In this document: positions 9,064-15,436 of the stretch, one piece after another
How the letters are laid out: the number at the start of each line of letters is the position of its first letter
Numbering within the stretch: the first letter of the stretch is position 1
Source: Psychromonas sp. B3M02
GTDB lineage: Bacteria; Pseudomonadota; Gammaproteobacteria; Enterobacterales; Psychromonadaceae
Length of the DNA: 35,313 nt
Direction of reading: 5' to 3'
Assembly (NCBI RefSeq): GCF_003318165.1
Contig: NZ_QOCB01000129.1
Span: 1-35,313, forward strand
Translations under genes and position numbers: made by a program
Notes under the pieces: model-generated
The model's input: the letters and a program-made list of their open reading frames with translations, nothing else
What the model was told of the DNA's origin: nothing
Databases searched by the model: none

Positions 9064-9744
9064 CTACGATCTTACTAGAATCAGTTCTAGCTGAGTTCCG
9101 ATCAGTTCAGAGTGATCGGCTAAACCACCTACCCACTCTAAAATTTTATACAAAAACATTACATCTACTGGTTTGTAGTTATCTTCAATGGCTAACAAAT
9201 TGCGGCGAAGTTTGATTTGTAATGAATCGGTATCATCTTCAATCGTTTCAAGTACTTCAATCATCTTAGTGACGATGTCTACTTCACGGCCTTTAAAGCC
9301 TGTTTCAAGTAGTTCATCTAATTCATTAATCGCATTTCTTGCTTGTTGGATCGCATCTAAACTACGTTGTATATACGCCATGAAATCAACGAATATTTCA
9401 TGAGGTATTTGTAGTTGGCGTCCGTATACGCGTCCTGCGATATCTTTGGCTGTATTAGCAATTTTATCTTGGCGATTAACGAGCTCAATTAAATCAGCTC
9501 GGTCAATCGGCATAAACAAGCCTTTTGGTAGAGTTAAACGTAATTCACGTTTAAGCTCATCTGCTTCTCGTTCATACTGAGATATCTGTTTGCGTACTTG
9601 GTCCGCTTTTACCCAATCATTATTTGAGCATGCTTCAAAGAACGGTAACAATAATTCGCTACATACTGCGACTTTGTCCATGTGTAATTGGATTGGTTTA
9701 ATTGGAGATTTTGCAAACACTCCAAATATCGAATTAACTGGCAT
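9064..9744 (-). CDS. DUF47 / TIGR00153 PhoU-like accessory protein of the phosphate transporter
   Basis: The 226-residue protein is predicted cytosolic, all-helical and PhoU-like, and is rich in charged residues. It shows the recurrent pattern of this family: YEREADELKRELR and NRQDKIANTAKDIAG in the first half, and a C-terminal LYKILEWVGGLADHSE. DUF47 genes are typically cotranscribed with PiT transporters and are thought to modulate them, and pit follows 16 bp downstream here. AAGGTGA before the ATG supports the start. No convincing PhoB box was found in the upstream spacer, so phosphate control is not shown. Confidence 0.87.
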   Translation of the reverse strand: MPVNSIFGVFAKSPIKPIQLHMDKVAVCSELLLPFFEACSNNDWVKADQVRKQISQYEREADELKRELRLTLPKGLFMPIDRADLIELVNRQDKIANTAKDIAGRVYGRQLQIPHEIFVDFMAYIQRSLDAIQQARNAINELDELLETGFKGREVDIVTKMIEVLETIEDDTDSLQIKLRRNLLAIEDNYKPVDVMFLYKILEWVGGLADHSELIGTQLELILVRS

Positions 9745-9921
9745 GATTCACCTTCGAGTTTTATGGCATTATTGCCACTTTCTAGTTCTATTGACATCTA
9801 TTAAGCGGCGCATGTTAACTTTCTTTTGCACACAATAGAACATGAATTTAGTATTATTCAGTAAATTTTAAGATTTAAAATGATCCAAACCATCAAAATA
9901 AGGGTAATTTCGGTAAACATT

Positions 9922-11433
9922 ATGGAAACAGAAATAGAAATTAAGTTTTTTTTCAATGCACACTTTGCCGATGAACTATTGCATAAAATTAGTCAATACA
10001 CGGTAATCTCCCATAAAAATCAGATGCTCTATAACGTGTATTTTGAAACGCCTACTCGTGCGCTTAGAACAATGGATATGGGATTAAGAGTAAGACGTAT
10101 CGATGGCCAGTGTACACAAACCATTAAAACATCTGGTCGTGTTATTGGCGGTTTGCATCAGCGACCTGAATATAATGAACCGATAGATGGTTTAGATCCA
10201 CAACTTGGGTTGTTTAATAAGAAAATTTGGCCTGAGAATTGTGATATTGAGCAATTACAGACACAATTATCGCCACTTTTTAGTACAGACTTTAGGCGTT
10301 TACACTGGTTATTGGAGATGGAAGACGGTACTTTAATTGAAGTAGCGTACGATTGCGGCAAAATAACAGCGGCTCAAGAAGAGGCAGATATTTGTGAAAT
10401 TGAGCTGGAATTAGTCAAAGGCGATGAAGCACAGTTATTTGTATTAGGTAAAGACATTGCTTCACTACCACAGGTGCGTTTAGGTAATGTGAGTAAGGCG
10501 CAACGAGGCTACATGTTGAATGAAGGTGCTCGCTTTGCGGTAAAACCTATCGACTTTTCTGCTCTGCAGCCTGAAATGGATGTTAAAGAAGCATTATCCG
10601 TTAACTTTCAACATGGTTTAAAACATCTGCAATACCATGAAAACTGCTATTTAGAAGAGGGCGATTTTAATGCTTTAGTGGAGCTGCAGAAAAGTATTAT
10701 GTTTTTGCATCAGAACATTCACCTATTTCGTGAAGCAGGCACTTCATTCAAAGGGTATAGCTGGGTTGAAGATTTACAATGGTTAGCGCGAAGCTTCTCA
10801 TGGGTGGATGAACGTTTAGTATTCCAAAAACTTTTAGAAAATAAAGCCTATTACATTCGTAAGTTACCTAAGTTAAAACAATTACAAAAGAAATTGCGAT
10901 TAGCAGAGCAAGCGTTACCAAGTGAAGAGGATATCTTCAATATGTTGCACAGTTCGCGCTACTGCCATTTTGTATTAGGGTTAACTGAGTGGTTAATTAA
11001 ATTAGAGAAAACAGCCCAGAAAGAGGCAAACTCAACCTCTTTATTAGCTTTTTCAGATCACGCCTTAACTGAAGCCTGGTCTAAATTAAAAGCTGAGTTA
11101 TCCGCTGAGCCGATCCTAACCATAGAAAACCTATTACAGCACCAAGGTTTGTTAGCGGCTAACTTAATGACAGGATTTAGTTTAGGTAATCTATTTGATG
11201 CGCAACGTAGTGTTGAGTATTGCTATCCATGGTTAGATATCTACCAAGGGATGCAAGAGTTATCGATGTTAGATGCTATCTATGATCAAGCGCTAGAAGA
11301 GGAAGATAACGAAGTAAGAAATGAATACTTTAAATGGGTTAAACGTAAGCAATACTCGTTATTAAGTGCCATTGAGCAATCCAAGCAATACGCTGTTGCG
11401 AATGATATGTATTGGTTAGAGCCTGAACATTAA
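9922..11433 (+). CDS. ygiF: Inorganic triphosphatase, CYTH domain with C-terminal CHAD-like region (YgiF)
   Basis: YgiF-type proteins hydrolyse inorganic tripolyphosphate in a metal-dependent tunnel. The chosen 503-residue product starts METEIEIKF, which holds the defining ExExK motif (Glu4, Glu6, Lys8). It continues with basic tunnel residues in GLRVRR (54-59) and QTIKT (66-70). The CYTH fold ends near residue 200. The helical C-terminal half (about 205-503) corresponds to a degenerate CHAD region lacking the basic HxxRVxxRR-type helix. An ATG at 9880 would add 14 residues before the motif; neither start has a strong Shine-Dalgarno, but family starts match 9922. In E. coli glnE follows directly; here about 4 kb is inserted. 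Confidence 0.88.
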   Translation: METEIEIKFFFNAHFADELLHKISQYTVISHKNQMLYNVYFETPTRALRTMDMGLRVRRIDGQCTQTIKTSGRVIGGLHQRPEYNEPIDGLDPQLGLFNKKIWPENCDIEQLQTQLSPLFSTDFRRLHWLLEMEDGTLIEVAYDCGKITAAQEEADICEIELELVKGDEAQLFVLGKDIASLPQVRLGNVSKAQRGYMLNEGARFAVKPIDFSALQPEMDVKEALSVNFQHGLKHLQYHENCYLEEGDFNALVELQKSIMFLHQNIHLFREAGTSFKGYSWVEDLQWLARSFSWVDERLVFQKLLENKAYYIRKLPKLKQLQKKLRLAEQALPSEEDIFNMLHSSRYCHFVLGLTEWLIKLEKTAQKEANSTSLLAFSDHALTEAWSKLKAELSAEPILTIENLLQHQGLLAANLMTGFSLGNLFDAQRSVEYCYPWLDIYQGMQELSMLDAIYDQALEEEDNEVRNEYFKWVKRKQYSLLSAIEQSKQYAVANDMYWLEPEH

Positions 11434-11533
11434 ACTTACTTTGAAATAGGAGAAAATGCGTAAAATAATAGTGAATGGATCACAACCTATTAATGTTTAC
11501 TCATAATTGGATAATTTATTCGCTAAATTACGC

Positions 11534-11560
11534 TAATGTTTTGAATCTAAAGGTCGATAA
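11534..11560 (+). promoter_or_regulatory. Sigma-28 (FliA)-type promoter of the chemoreceptor gene
   Basis: TAATGTTT (7 of 8 to TAAAGTTT) is followed by an 11-base spacer and GTCGATAA (7 of 8 to GCCGATAA). Both the elements and the spacing match the flagellar sigma-28 consensus. The expected start site leaves a leader of about 80 bases before the ATG at 11647. Confidence 0.7.
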
Positions 11561-11588
11561 CTTATTTATGGTTATCTTCCTTTATTTT

Positions 11589-11621
11589 ATAACGCGCATC
11601 TTTAAATAATATACGCGTTAT
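11589..11621. repeat. Inverted repeat in the chemoreceptor leader
   Basis: ATAACGCG and CGCGTTAT form a perfect 8-bp inverted repeat separated by 17 AT-rich bases. It lies between the sigma-28-type promoter and the chemoreceptor start. It could be a leader hairpin or an operator. Confidence 0.45.
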
Positions 11622-11646
11622 TATTCACCTTAACTTGAGCGGATTT

Positions 11647-12792
11647 ATGGATAAAACACATTTAAACGGCCTAGAAAAACAACTCGTTAATACATCAGCC
11701 CTCAGTAAAGGGATTATTTTCTTTGTATTAGGCTCAGTAGTTACACTGATACTTAATCAACTCTTCTTATTTAGCCTACCTCCAGCTTTTATTTTGTTAT
11801 TTCTATTAAGTTTGTTTGTTATGTGGCAGGACTACTGTCAACAGAAGCAATTATTGGTCTTACAGAGTTACCTTAAAGATCCTGAATCAGCACAACCTGA
11901 ACAGTTAAAAGGTAACTTTTCACAACTTTACTTTTTTGCGCATCGTCAAGCTGAACAGTTGAATCAAAAGAGTGGATCGGATGCCAGCACCTTAGGCAAG
12001 TTACATGAAGTAACAGAGCAATTTGGCTCTTGTATGGAGATGATTAATGATTCCATTGCTGAAGAGTTTGAGCAGATTGAATCCTTAGCCACTGCGATGA
12101 ACCAGATGACCGCAGCGGTGCGTGAAGTGGAAGATAATGCTGAAAGTGCATCTGCTTCTACTTTAGATGCATCAAATGTAGCCGAAGAGGGACGACAAGC
12201 TGTGGATGCTACCATTGCATCAATTAACTCACTTTCTCGTAATATTGATGATTCAGCGATTGCGGTGAATAACGTTGAAACTAAAGTAGAAAGTATAGGT
12301 AGTGTGGTGGATACCATTCGCAGTATCTCTGATCAAACTAACCTACTTGCGTTAAATGCAGCAATTGAAGCAGCACGTGCTGGTGAAGCGGGTCGAGGTT
12401 TTGCTGTAGTCGCTGATGAAGTGCGTAACTTAGCGAAGCGCACACAGGATGCTACGGTGGAGATTCAATCTATGATTGAGCTTTTACAACAAAGTGCACA
12501 ACAAGCAGTAGGCTTAATGGACAGTAGTGTGAAAGAGGCTGAGGTAGGTGTGACTGAAGTGACGAAAGCGGGTATCAAGTTATCTGACATTGTGGGTAAA
12601 GTTAGCCATATTTCAGACTTAAACTATCAAATTGCATCGGCGGCAAAAGAGCAAGCGACTGTAGCGGATGACATTAATACCAACTTGGCACAGGTTAAAG
12701 AGATAGTAGAAGGTTCAGTTGTTGTGTTACAGGAAGTAACAGAAATGACCGATGAAATCTTAGGTTACACTGTGTTGTTAGTGAAAAAATAG
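11647..12792 (+). CDS. Methyl-accepting chemotaxis protein without a periplasmic sensor domain
   Basis: This is a membrane chemoreceptor that would signal to CheA/CheW. The 381-residue protein has two closely spaced membrane helices (about 22-42 and 45-60) and almost no loop between them. A short linker leads to the coiled-coil signalling domain, whose hairpin tip is the highly conserved [20 protein letters not shown] (230-249) followed by [14 protein letters not shown]. No HAMP domain is recognised, and there is no C-terminal CheR-binding pentapeptide. The ATG at 11647 is preferred over an in-frame TTG at 11635 because GAGCGG lies just upstream. A sigma-28-type promoter precedes it and a hairpin terminator follows. 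It interrupts the ygiF-glnE synteny. Confidence 0.9.
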   Translation: MDKTHLNGLEKQLVNTSALSKGIIFFVLGSVVTLILNQLFLFSLPPAFILLFLLSLFVMWQDYCQQKQLLVLQSYLKDPESAQPEQLKGNFSQLYFFAHRQAEQLNQKSGSDASTLGKLHEVTEQFGSCMEMINDSIAEEFEQIESLATAMNQMTAAVREVEDNAESASASTLDASNVAEEGRQAVDATIASINSLSRNIDDSAIAVNNVETKVESIGSVVDTIRSISDQTNLLALNAAIEAARAGEAGRGFAVVADEVRNLAKRTQDATVEIQSMIELLQQSAQQAVGLMDSSVKEAEVGVTEVTKAGIKLSDIVGKVSHISDLNYQIASAAKEQATVADDINTNLAQVKEIVEGSVVVLQEVTEMTDEILGYTVLLVKK

Positions 12793-12802
12793 AGGATGGT
12801 AG

Positions 12803-12831
12803 GCAAGCACAATAATAGCGTGCTTGCTTTT
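12803..12831 (+). terminator. Intrinsic terminator of the chemoreceptor gene
   Basis: GCAAGCAC (12803-12810) pairs with GTGCTTGC (12820-12827) around a nine-base loop and is followed by TTTTAGTTT. It starts 11 bases after the stop codon. Confidence 0.8.
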
Positions 12832-12922
12832 AGTTTAACTGAGCGCATTTATAAGCATATTTATGGTGAAGTTACTTTTAAACTAATCAGCTACTTATAA
12901 TAGGGGCGAATAAATCTATTTA

Positions 12923-13267
12923 TTATTCGGCTTGCTCAAAGTATTCACTACCAGAGGCAAACTGAGTTAACTCTTCTACCACACATTTCTTTATATCTAA
13001 TTGATTTTCAGCAGGAATATTATAACGCAAACCTAATTGAGTATAATCCTCGGCGCTTAAGCTTACGGTTAAACGTGGGCGCTTTGGTTTTTTATGGGTG
13101 GGGAGTTCAAGTAGATCACGGATCTTTTCTGAAGGGCTAATTCCCTCATCTAATGCACTGCGGCGAATGCTATATTGAAGTTTGCTATCCATATCAAAGG
13201 CAATTTGTACTGCTTTAACTACTTTTGCTGATTGCTGCCATTTTTTAGGTAATTCACCGTTAGGCAT
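12923..13267 (-). CDS. Small protein with two ribbon-helix-helix-like units, last gene of the PspA-family operon
   Basis: I do not recognise a named family. The 114-residue protein has two consecutive segments that each read like a ribbon-helix-helix unit. Residues 18-54 have a strand KAVQIAFDMD, then helices with LDEGISPSEKIRDLLEL. Residues 64-103 have a strand RLTVSLS, then a helix pair ending IKKCVVEELTQF. A basic linker (THKKPKRPR) joins them. The start is set at 13267: AAAGGAGA lies seven to eight bases upstream. A farther ATG at 13286-13288 would put that Shine-Dalgarno inside the gene and overlap the upstream frame. It begins two bases after the DUF2491 stop. A DNA-binding autoregulator is a reasonable inference, not shown. 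Confidence 0.7.
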   Translation of the reverse strand: MPNGELPKKWQQSAKVVKAVQIAFDMDSKLQYSIRRSALDEGISPSEKIRDLLELPTHKKPKRPRLTVSLSAEDYTQLGLRYNIPAENQLDIKKCVVEELTQFASGSEYFEQAE

Positions 13268-13269
13268 CC

Positions 13270-13917
13270 TTACTCTCCTTTGATCCATAATTCTGCAATA
13301 TCAATAGCAGGTCTAAAACTAGATAAATAAACGTCAGTATCACCATTCTCAAAAATGAAAATATCGATTGAACGTAACTCTTTATTACCTTCAAGTGAAA
13401 AGTATTGAAACTCTCTACCATGGTCTTGATCGGTAAATTGTGGTGGTTTTGTATCTCGGTAATCAGCTTGATGGATATAACCTGAAGTTTCAAAATCTTG
13501 CTGAATGTACTCTGTCGCTAACATATCACCATAATTATGCTGCTCTGTTAGTGGAATTAATCTTGCTTTACCTGGTGCCTCGAAAATCTCAGCAAACGCA
13601 TCTAAATCAAATAAAGCTTCAACCTCGGCGCGGCTTAATAATAAACTACATTTTATTAAATTTTTTGGATTTTTAGGAAAACTTAAGTAAACCAGCTTTT
13701 CACCTGCACCTTGGCTAGTTAATTGTACATAGTGCTGGTGTTGAAATTCTACAGTAGTGATATCGGTAACTTGTAATTGCTGCTTACGCATCGCTTCAGG
13801 TAAAGCAAAGCTATCGCCAAAACAAAATATATCACCTTGTAACAATTGCTTAGGCTGATTAAGAACACGAGTAGGTGCTGCGGGTTTCTTTTTAAATAGT
13901 GAAGATAGAAAGCTCAT
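13270..13917 (-). CDS. yjfK: DUF2491 family protein (YjfK-like)
   Basis: The biochemical role is unknown. The 215-residue protein is close to E. coli YjfK in length and shows the family pattern: an N-terminal MSFLSSLFKKKPAAP tail, a soluble body, and near the end SIDIFIFENGDTDVYLSS. There is no signal peptide. The ATG at 13915-13917 has AAGGAG four to five bases upstream; an upstream in-frame ATG at 13968 would add 17 residues without a Shine-Dalgarno. In E. coli the same order yjfI-yjfJ-yjfK occurs, so an accessory role for the PspA paralog is likely. A hairpin terminator lies between it and pspA, which may lower its expression. Confidence 0.82.
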   Translation of the reverse strand: MSFLSSLFKKKPAAPTRVLNQPKQLLQGDIFCFGDSFALPEAMRKQQLQVTDITTVEFQHQHYVQLTSQGAGEKLVYLSFPKNPKNLIKCSLLLSRAEVEALFDLDAFAEIFEAPGKARLIPLTEQHNYGDMLATEYIQQDFETSGYIHQADYRDTKPPQFTDQDHGREFQYFSLEGNKELRSIDIFIFENGDTDVYLSSFRPAIDIAELWIKGE

Positions 13918-13968
13918 GGTGCTCCTTAAACAAGCAAGATTAGTACAATATACTATTTTATATGGCAA

Positions 13969-14000
13969 AAAACACGACGAGCAAGTGCTGGTCGTGTTTT
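13969..14000 (-). terminator. Hairpin terminator or attenuator inside the PspA-family operon
   Basis: A 10-bp perfect stem (AAAACACGAC with GTCGTGTTTT) has a 12-base loop. On the minus strand it runs into TTTTTTG. It lies 24 bases after the pspA stop and about 50 bases before the DUF2491 start, so it probably terminates part of the transcripts. I saw no convincing separate promoter for DUF2491 in the remaining short gap. Confidence 0.7.
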
Positions 14001-14024
14001 AGAAAGGGTTAAACTACTAAGCCC

Positions 14025-14708
14025 TTATTTTTTCTTTAAACGATCCAACACTGATTGAGCACTCGTTTGCTGTGCGCCAATGCCGGCATCTTGTAGTTTG
14101 CTTTTTAATGTTTGCTCTGGTGTTTCTGCATCTAATTGCTCTGCAGCTTTTAGCTTATCATCAAACATTGCTTGTTTTTTCTTAATACGCTCTAATGAAT
14201 CTTTAGCATTCAATAGTTTAGAGTTACTTGCCGAAAAGTTGTCAGTAATCGCTGATGTTGCTTTTTGTACGCTTTCAGTGGTCTTTACCATGGTTAACTG
14301 GCGTTTATATTCAGTTAATTGACGTTCACTTTTCTTGATCAGCTCTTTCAAACGGTCAGCACTGCTTAAGAAGCTTTCATTTGCTTGTTGTTGGTCAGCT
14401 GCGCTGCTTTCTAGTTCAGCAATTTTTTCAGCCACTTCAATGGCTAACGCTTCATTACCTTGGTTAAGCGCTTGCATCGCATAACCTTCGTGTTCTTTAA
14501 TGCTAGCTTGTAGTTGAGCTAACTCGCGTGCTGCTTGCATCTGTTTTGCCATGACTTCAGTTAAGTCACGCTTCGCGATAGTAATATGCTTTTCAGAGTC
14601 ACGGATCTCTTGTTCAAAAATACGTGTTGCGTTAGCGTCAACAATTGCTTCACCGGCTTCAGTTGCGCCACCACGTACTGCTGTAATAATCTTTTTAAAT
14701 ATGCTCAT
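14025..14708 (-). CDS. yjfJ: PspA/IM30 family membrane-associated protein (YjfJ-like)
   Basis: PspA/IM30 proteins belong to the ESCRT-III superfamily and form helical assemblies on stressed membranes. The 227-residue protein starts MSIFKKIITAVRGGATEAGE, an amphipathic N-terminal stretch. Long charged coiled-coil helices follow (about 28-185, with EQEIRDSEKHITIAKRDL). A Gln/Ala-rich tail ends in RLKKK. It matches the YjfJ branch rather than classical PspA, because it sits with DUF2170 and DUF2491 and not with pspBC/pspF. GGAGTGA before the ATG supports the start. It begins 13 bp after the DUF2170 stop. Confidence 0.9.
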   Translation of the reverse strand: MSIFKKIITAVRGGATEAGEAIVDANATRIFEQEIRDSEKHITIAKRDLTEVMAKQMQAARELAQLQASIKEHEGYAMQALNQGNEALAIEVAEKIAELESSAADQQQANESFLSSADRLKELIKKSERQLTEYKRQLTMVKTTESVQKATSAITDNFSASNSKLLNAKDSLERIKKKQAMFDDKLKAAEQLDAETPEQTLKSKLQDAGIGAQQTSAQSVLDRLKKK

Positions 14709-14721
14709 TGTTCACTCCGAA

Positions 14722-15135
14722 TTATTGTAAGTAACTATCCATTTCACTAATCACTTCAAGGCTATTATCGCTTAAAGTCACTAATTCAAGCTCTATATCT
14801 TCTAGGCTTGAGTTGATAGATAGCGCGCCAAAAACAACATATTTGTTCTCGACTTTAGCAAAAGCTGATAATGGCATTGGAATGTTCATTTCTAACATCG
14901 CTTCCATCATATTCGCTTTCAGTTCAGTTTTAATCTCATCTTCACCCCATAAGTAGGCGATACATAAGATTTGGTTATCACTAATAGAAACAAAAATAGG
15001 GATCTCTTCACGGCCAATGATTTCTACCTGTAATACATCTATTTCACCATTGATGGGTGTACAGTCAAAATTAAAGCCCGTTTCGGTATCGTCTGCTAAC
15101 TTATTTAAATGGGTAGCAATAGTATGAATATTCAT
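14722..15135 (-). CDS. yjfI: DUF2170 family protein (YjfI-like)
   Basis: The function is unknown. The 137-residue protein is soluble and acidic, without signal or membrane segments, and close to E. coli YjfI in length. Visible features are the N-terminal MNIHTIATHLNKLA and the core segment EIPIFVSISDNQILCIAYLW. The start at 15133-15135 has AAGGAA five to six bases upstream; the open frame extends 24 codons further upstream, but that part overlaps the promoter. It is the first gene of a minus-strand operon DUF2170-PspA-DUF2491-RHH-like protein. Its promoter and three palindromes lie at 15155-15207. Confidence 0.83.
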   Translation of the reverse strand: MNIHTIATHLNKLADDTETGFNFDCTPINGEIDVLQVEIIGREEIPIFVSISDNQILCIAYLWGEDEIKTELKANMMEAMLEMNIPMPLSAFAKVENKYVVFGALSINSSLEDIELELVTLSDNSLEVISEMDSYLQ

Positions 15136-15154
15136 CGTGTTCCTTAACCTTTGT

Positions 15155-15207
15155 GACATTAAATGTCTTGTGACTATTAATTTAGTAGTCTTGTCATTAT
15201 ATGTCAA
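15155..15207. repeat. Three adjacent palindromes over the promoter of the PspA-family operon
   Basis: First is a perfect 13-base palindrome GACATTAAATGTC (15155-15167). Second is a 19-base near-palindrome GACTATTAATTTAGTAGTC (15172-15190, one mismatched pair). Third is an imperfect 17-base palindrome TTGTCATTATATGTCAA (15191-15207, two mismatched pairs). Centres are 20 and 18 bases apart, about two helical turns, and each arm carries a GAC/GTC core. Together they cover the -35, the -10 and the initial transcribed region, as expected of a multi-site operator. Confidence 0.6.
15179..15207 (-). promoter_or_regulatory. Sigma-70 promoter of the DUF2170-PspA-DUF2491 operon
   Basis: Minus-strand TTGACA (6 of 6, 15202-15207) and TAAATT (4 of 6, 15179-15184) are separated by exactly 17 bases. 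The start site would be about 35 bases before the DUF2170 ATG. No sigma-54 -24/-12 element was seen, unlike the classical E. coli psp operon. Confidence 0.65.
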
Positions 15208-15436
15208 TGGATTTATATTTTTATTTATACAGATTGATTGCCCAACCTGCTGCGATAATGAACAAAGTGTTGATTGTGCATAATGATTATTAATAAGTCC
15301 GCTCTGTGACCAACATTATAATAATGCGGTGTTTAAATTAGTTTTCAATGATTAAATGTTGAAAACTACTGATCGGTTTCAAAACAACTGTTAAGTTAAT
15401 ATTAATTGCTCATTAAACCTTTCTTTTAGGTACTTT
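15208..15436. other. Spacer upstream of glnE
   Basis: This AT-rich spacer separates the divergent PspA-family operon from glnE. It holds a perfect TATAAT at 15317-15322 on the plus strand, without a good -35, which could be the glnE -10. An 8-bp inverted repeat follows at 15341-15366. No coding frame or RNA gene was recognised. Confidence 0.5.
15341..15366. repeat. Inverted repeat in the glnE leader
   Basis: GTTTTCAA and TTGAAAAC form a perfect 8-bp inverted repeat with a 10-base AT-rich spacer. It lies 70 bases before the glnE ATG and 18 bases downstream of the possible -10. It is either an operator or a leader hairpin; no T-run follows it. Confidence 0.45.

Noticed and set aside
9791-9820. 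Perfect TTGACA on the plus strand before ygiF
   Set aside because: The best -10 at the right distance (TTAACT) matches at only about three of six positions, and the site is about 100 bases from the gene.
9745-9921. Search for a PhoB box in the DUF47-pit upstream region
   Set aside because: No CTGTCAT-type direct repeats were found.
12907-12930. AT-rich inverted repeat CGAATAA/TTATTCG over the stop codon of the RHH-like gene
   Set aside because: Imperfect and without a T-run; not convincing as a terminator.
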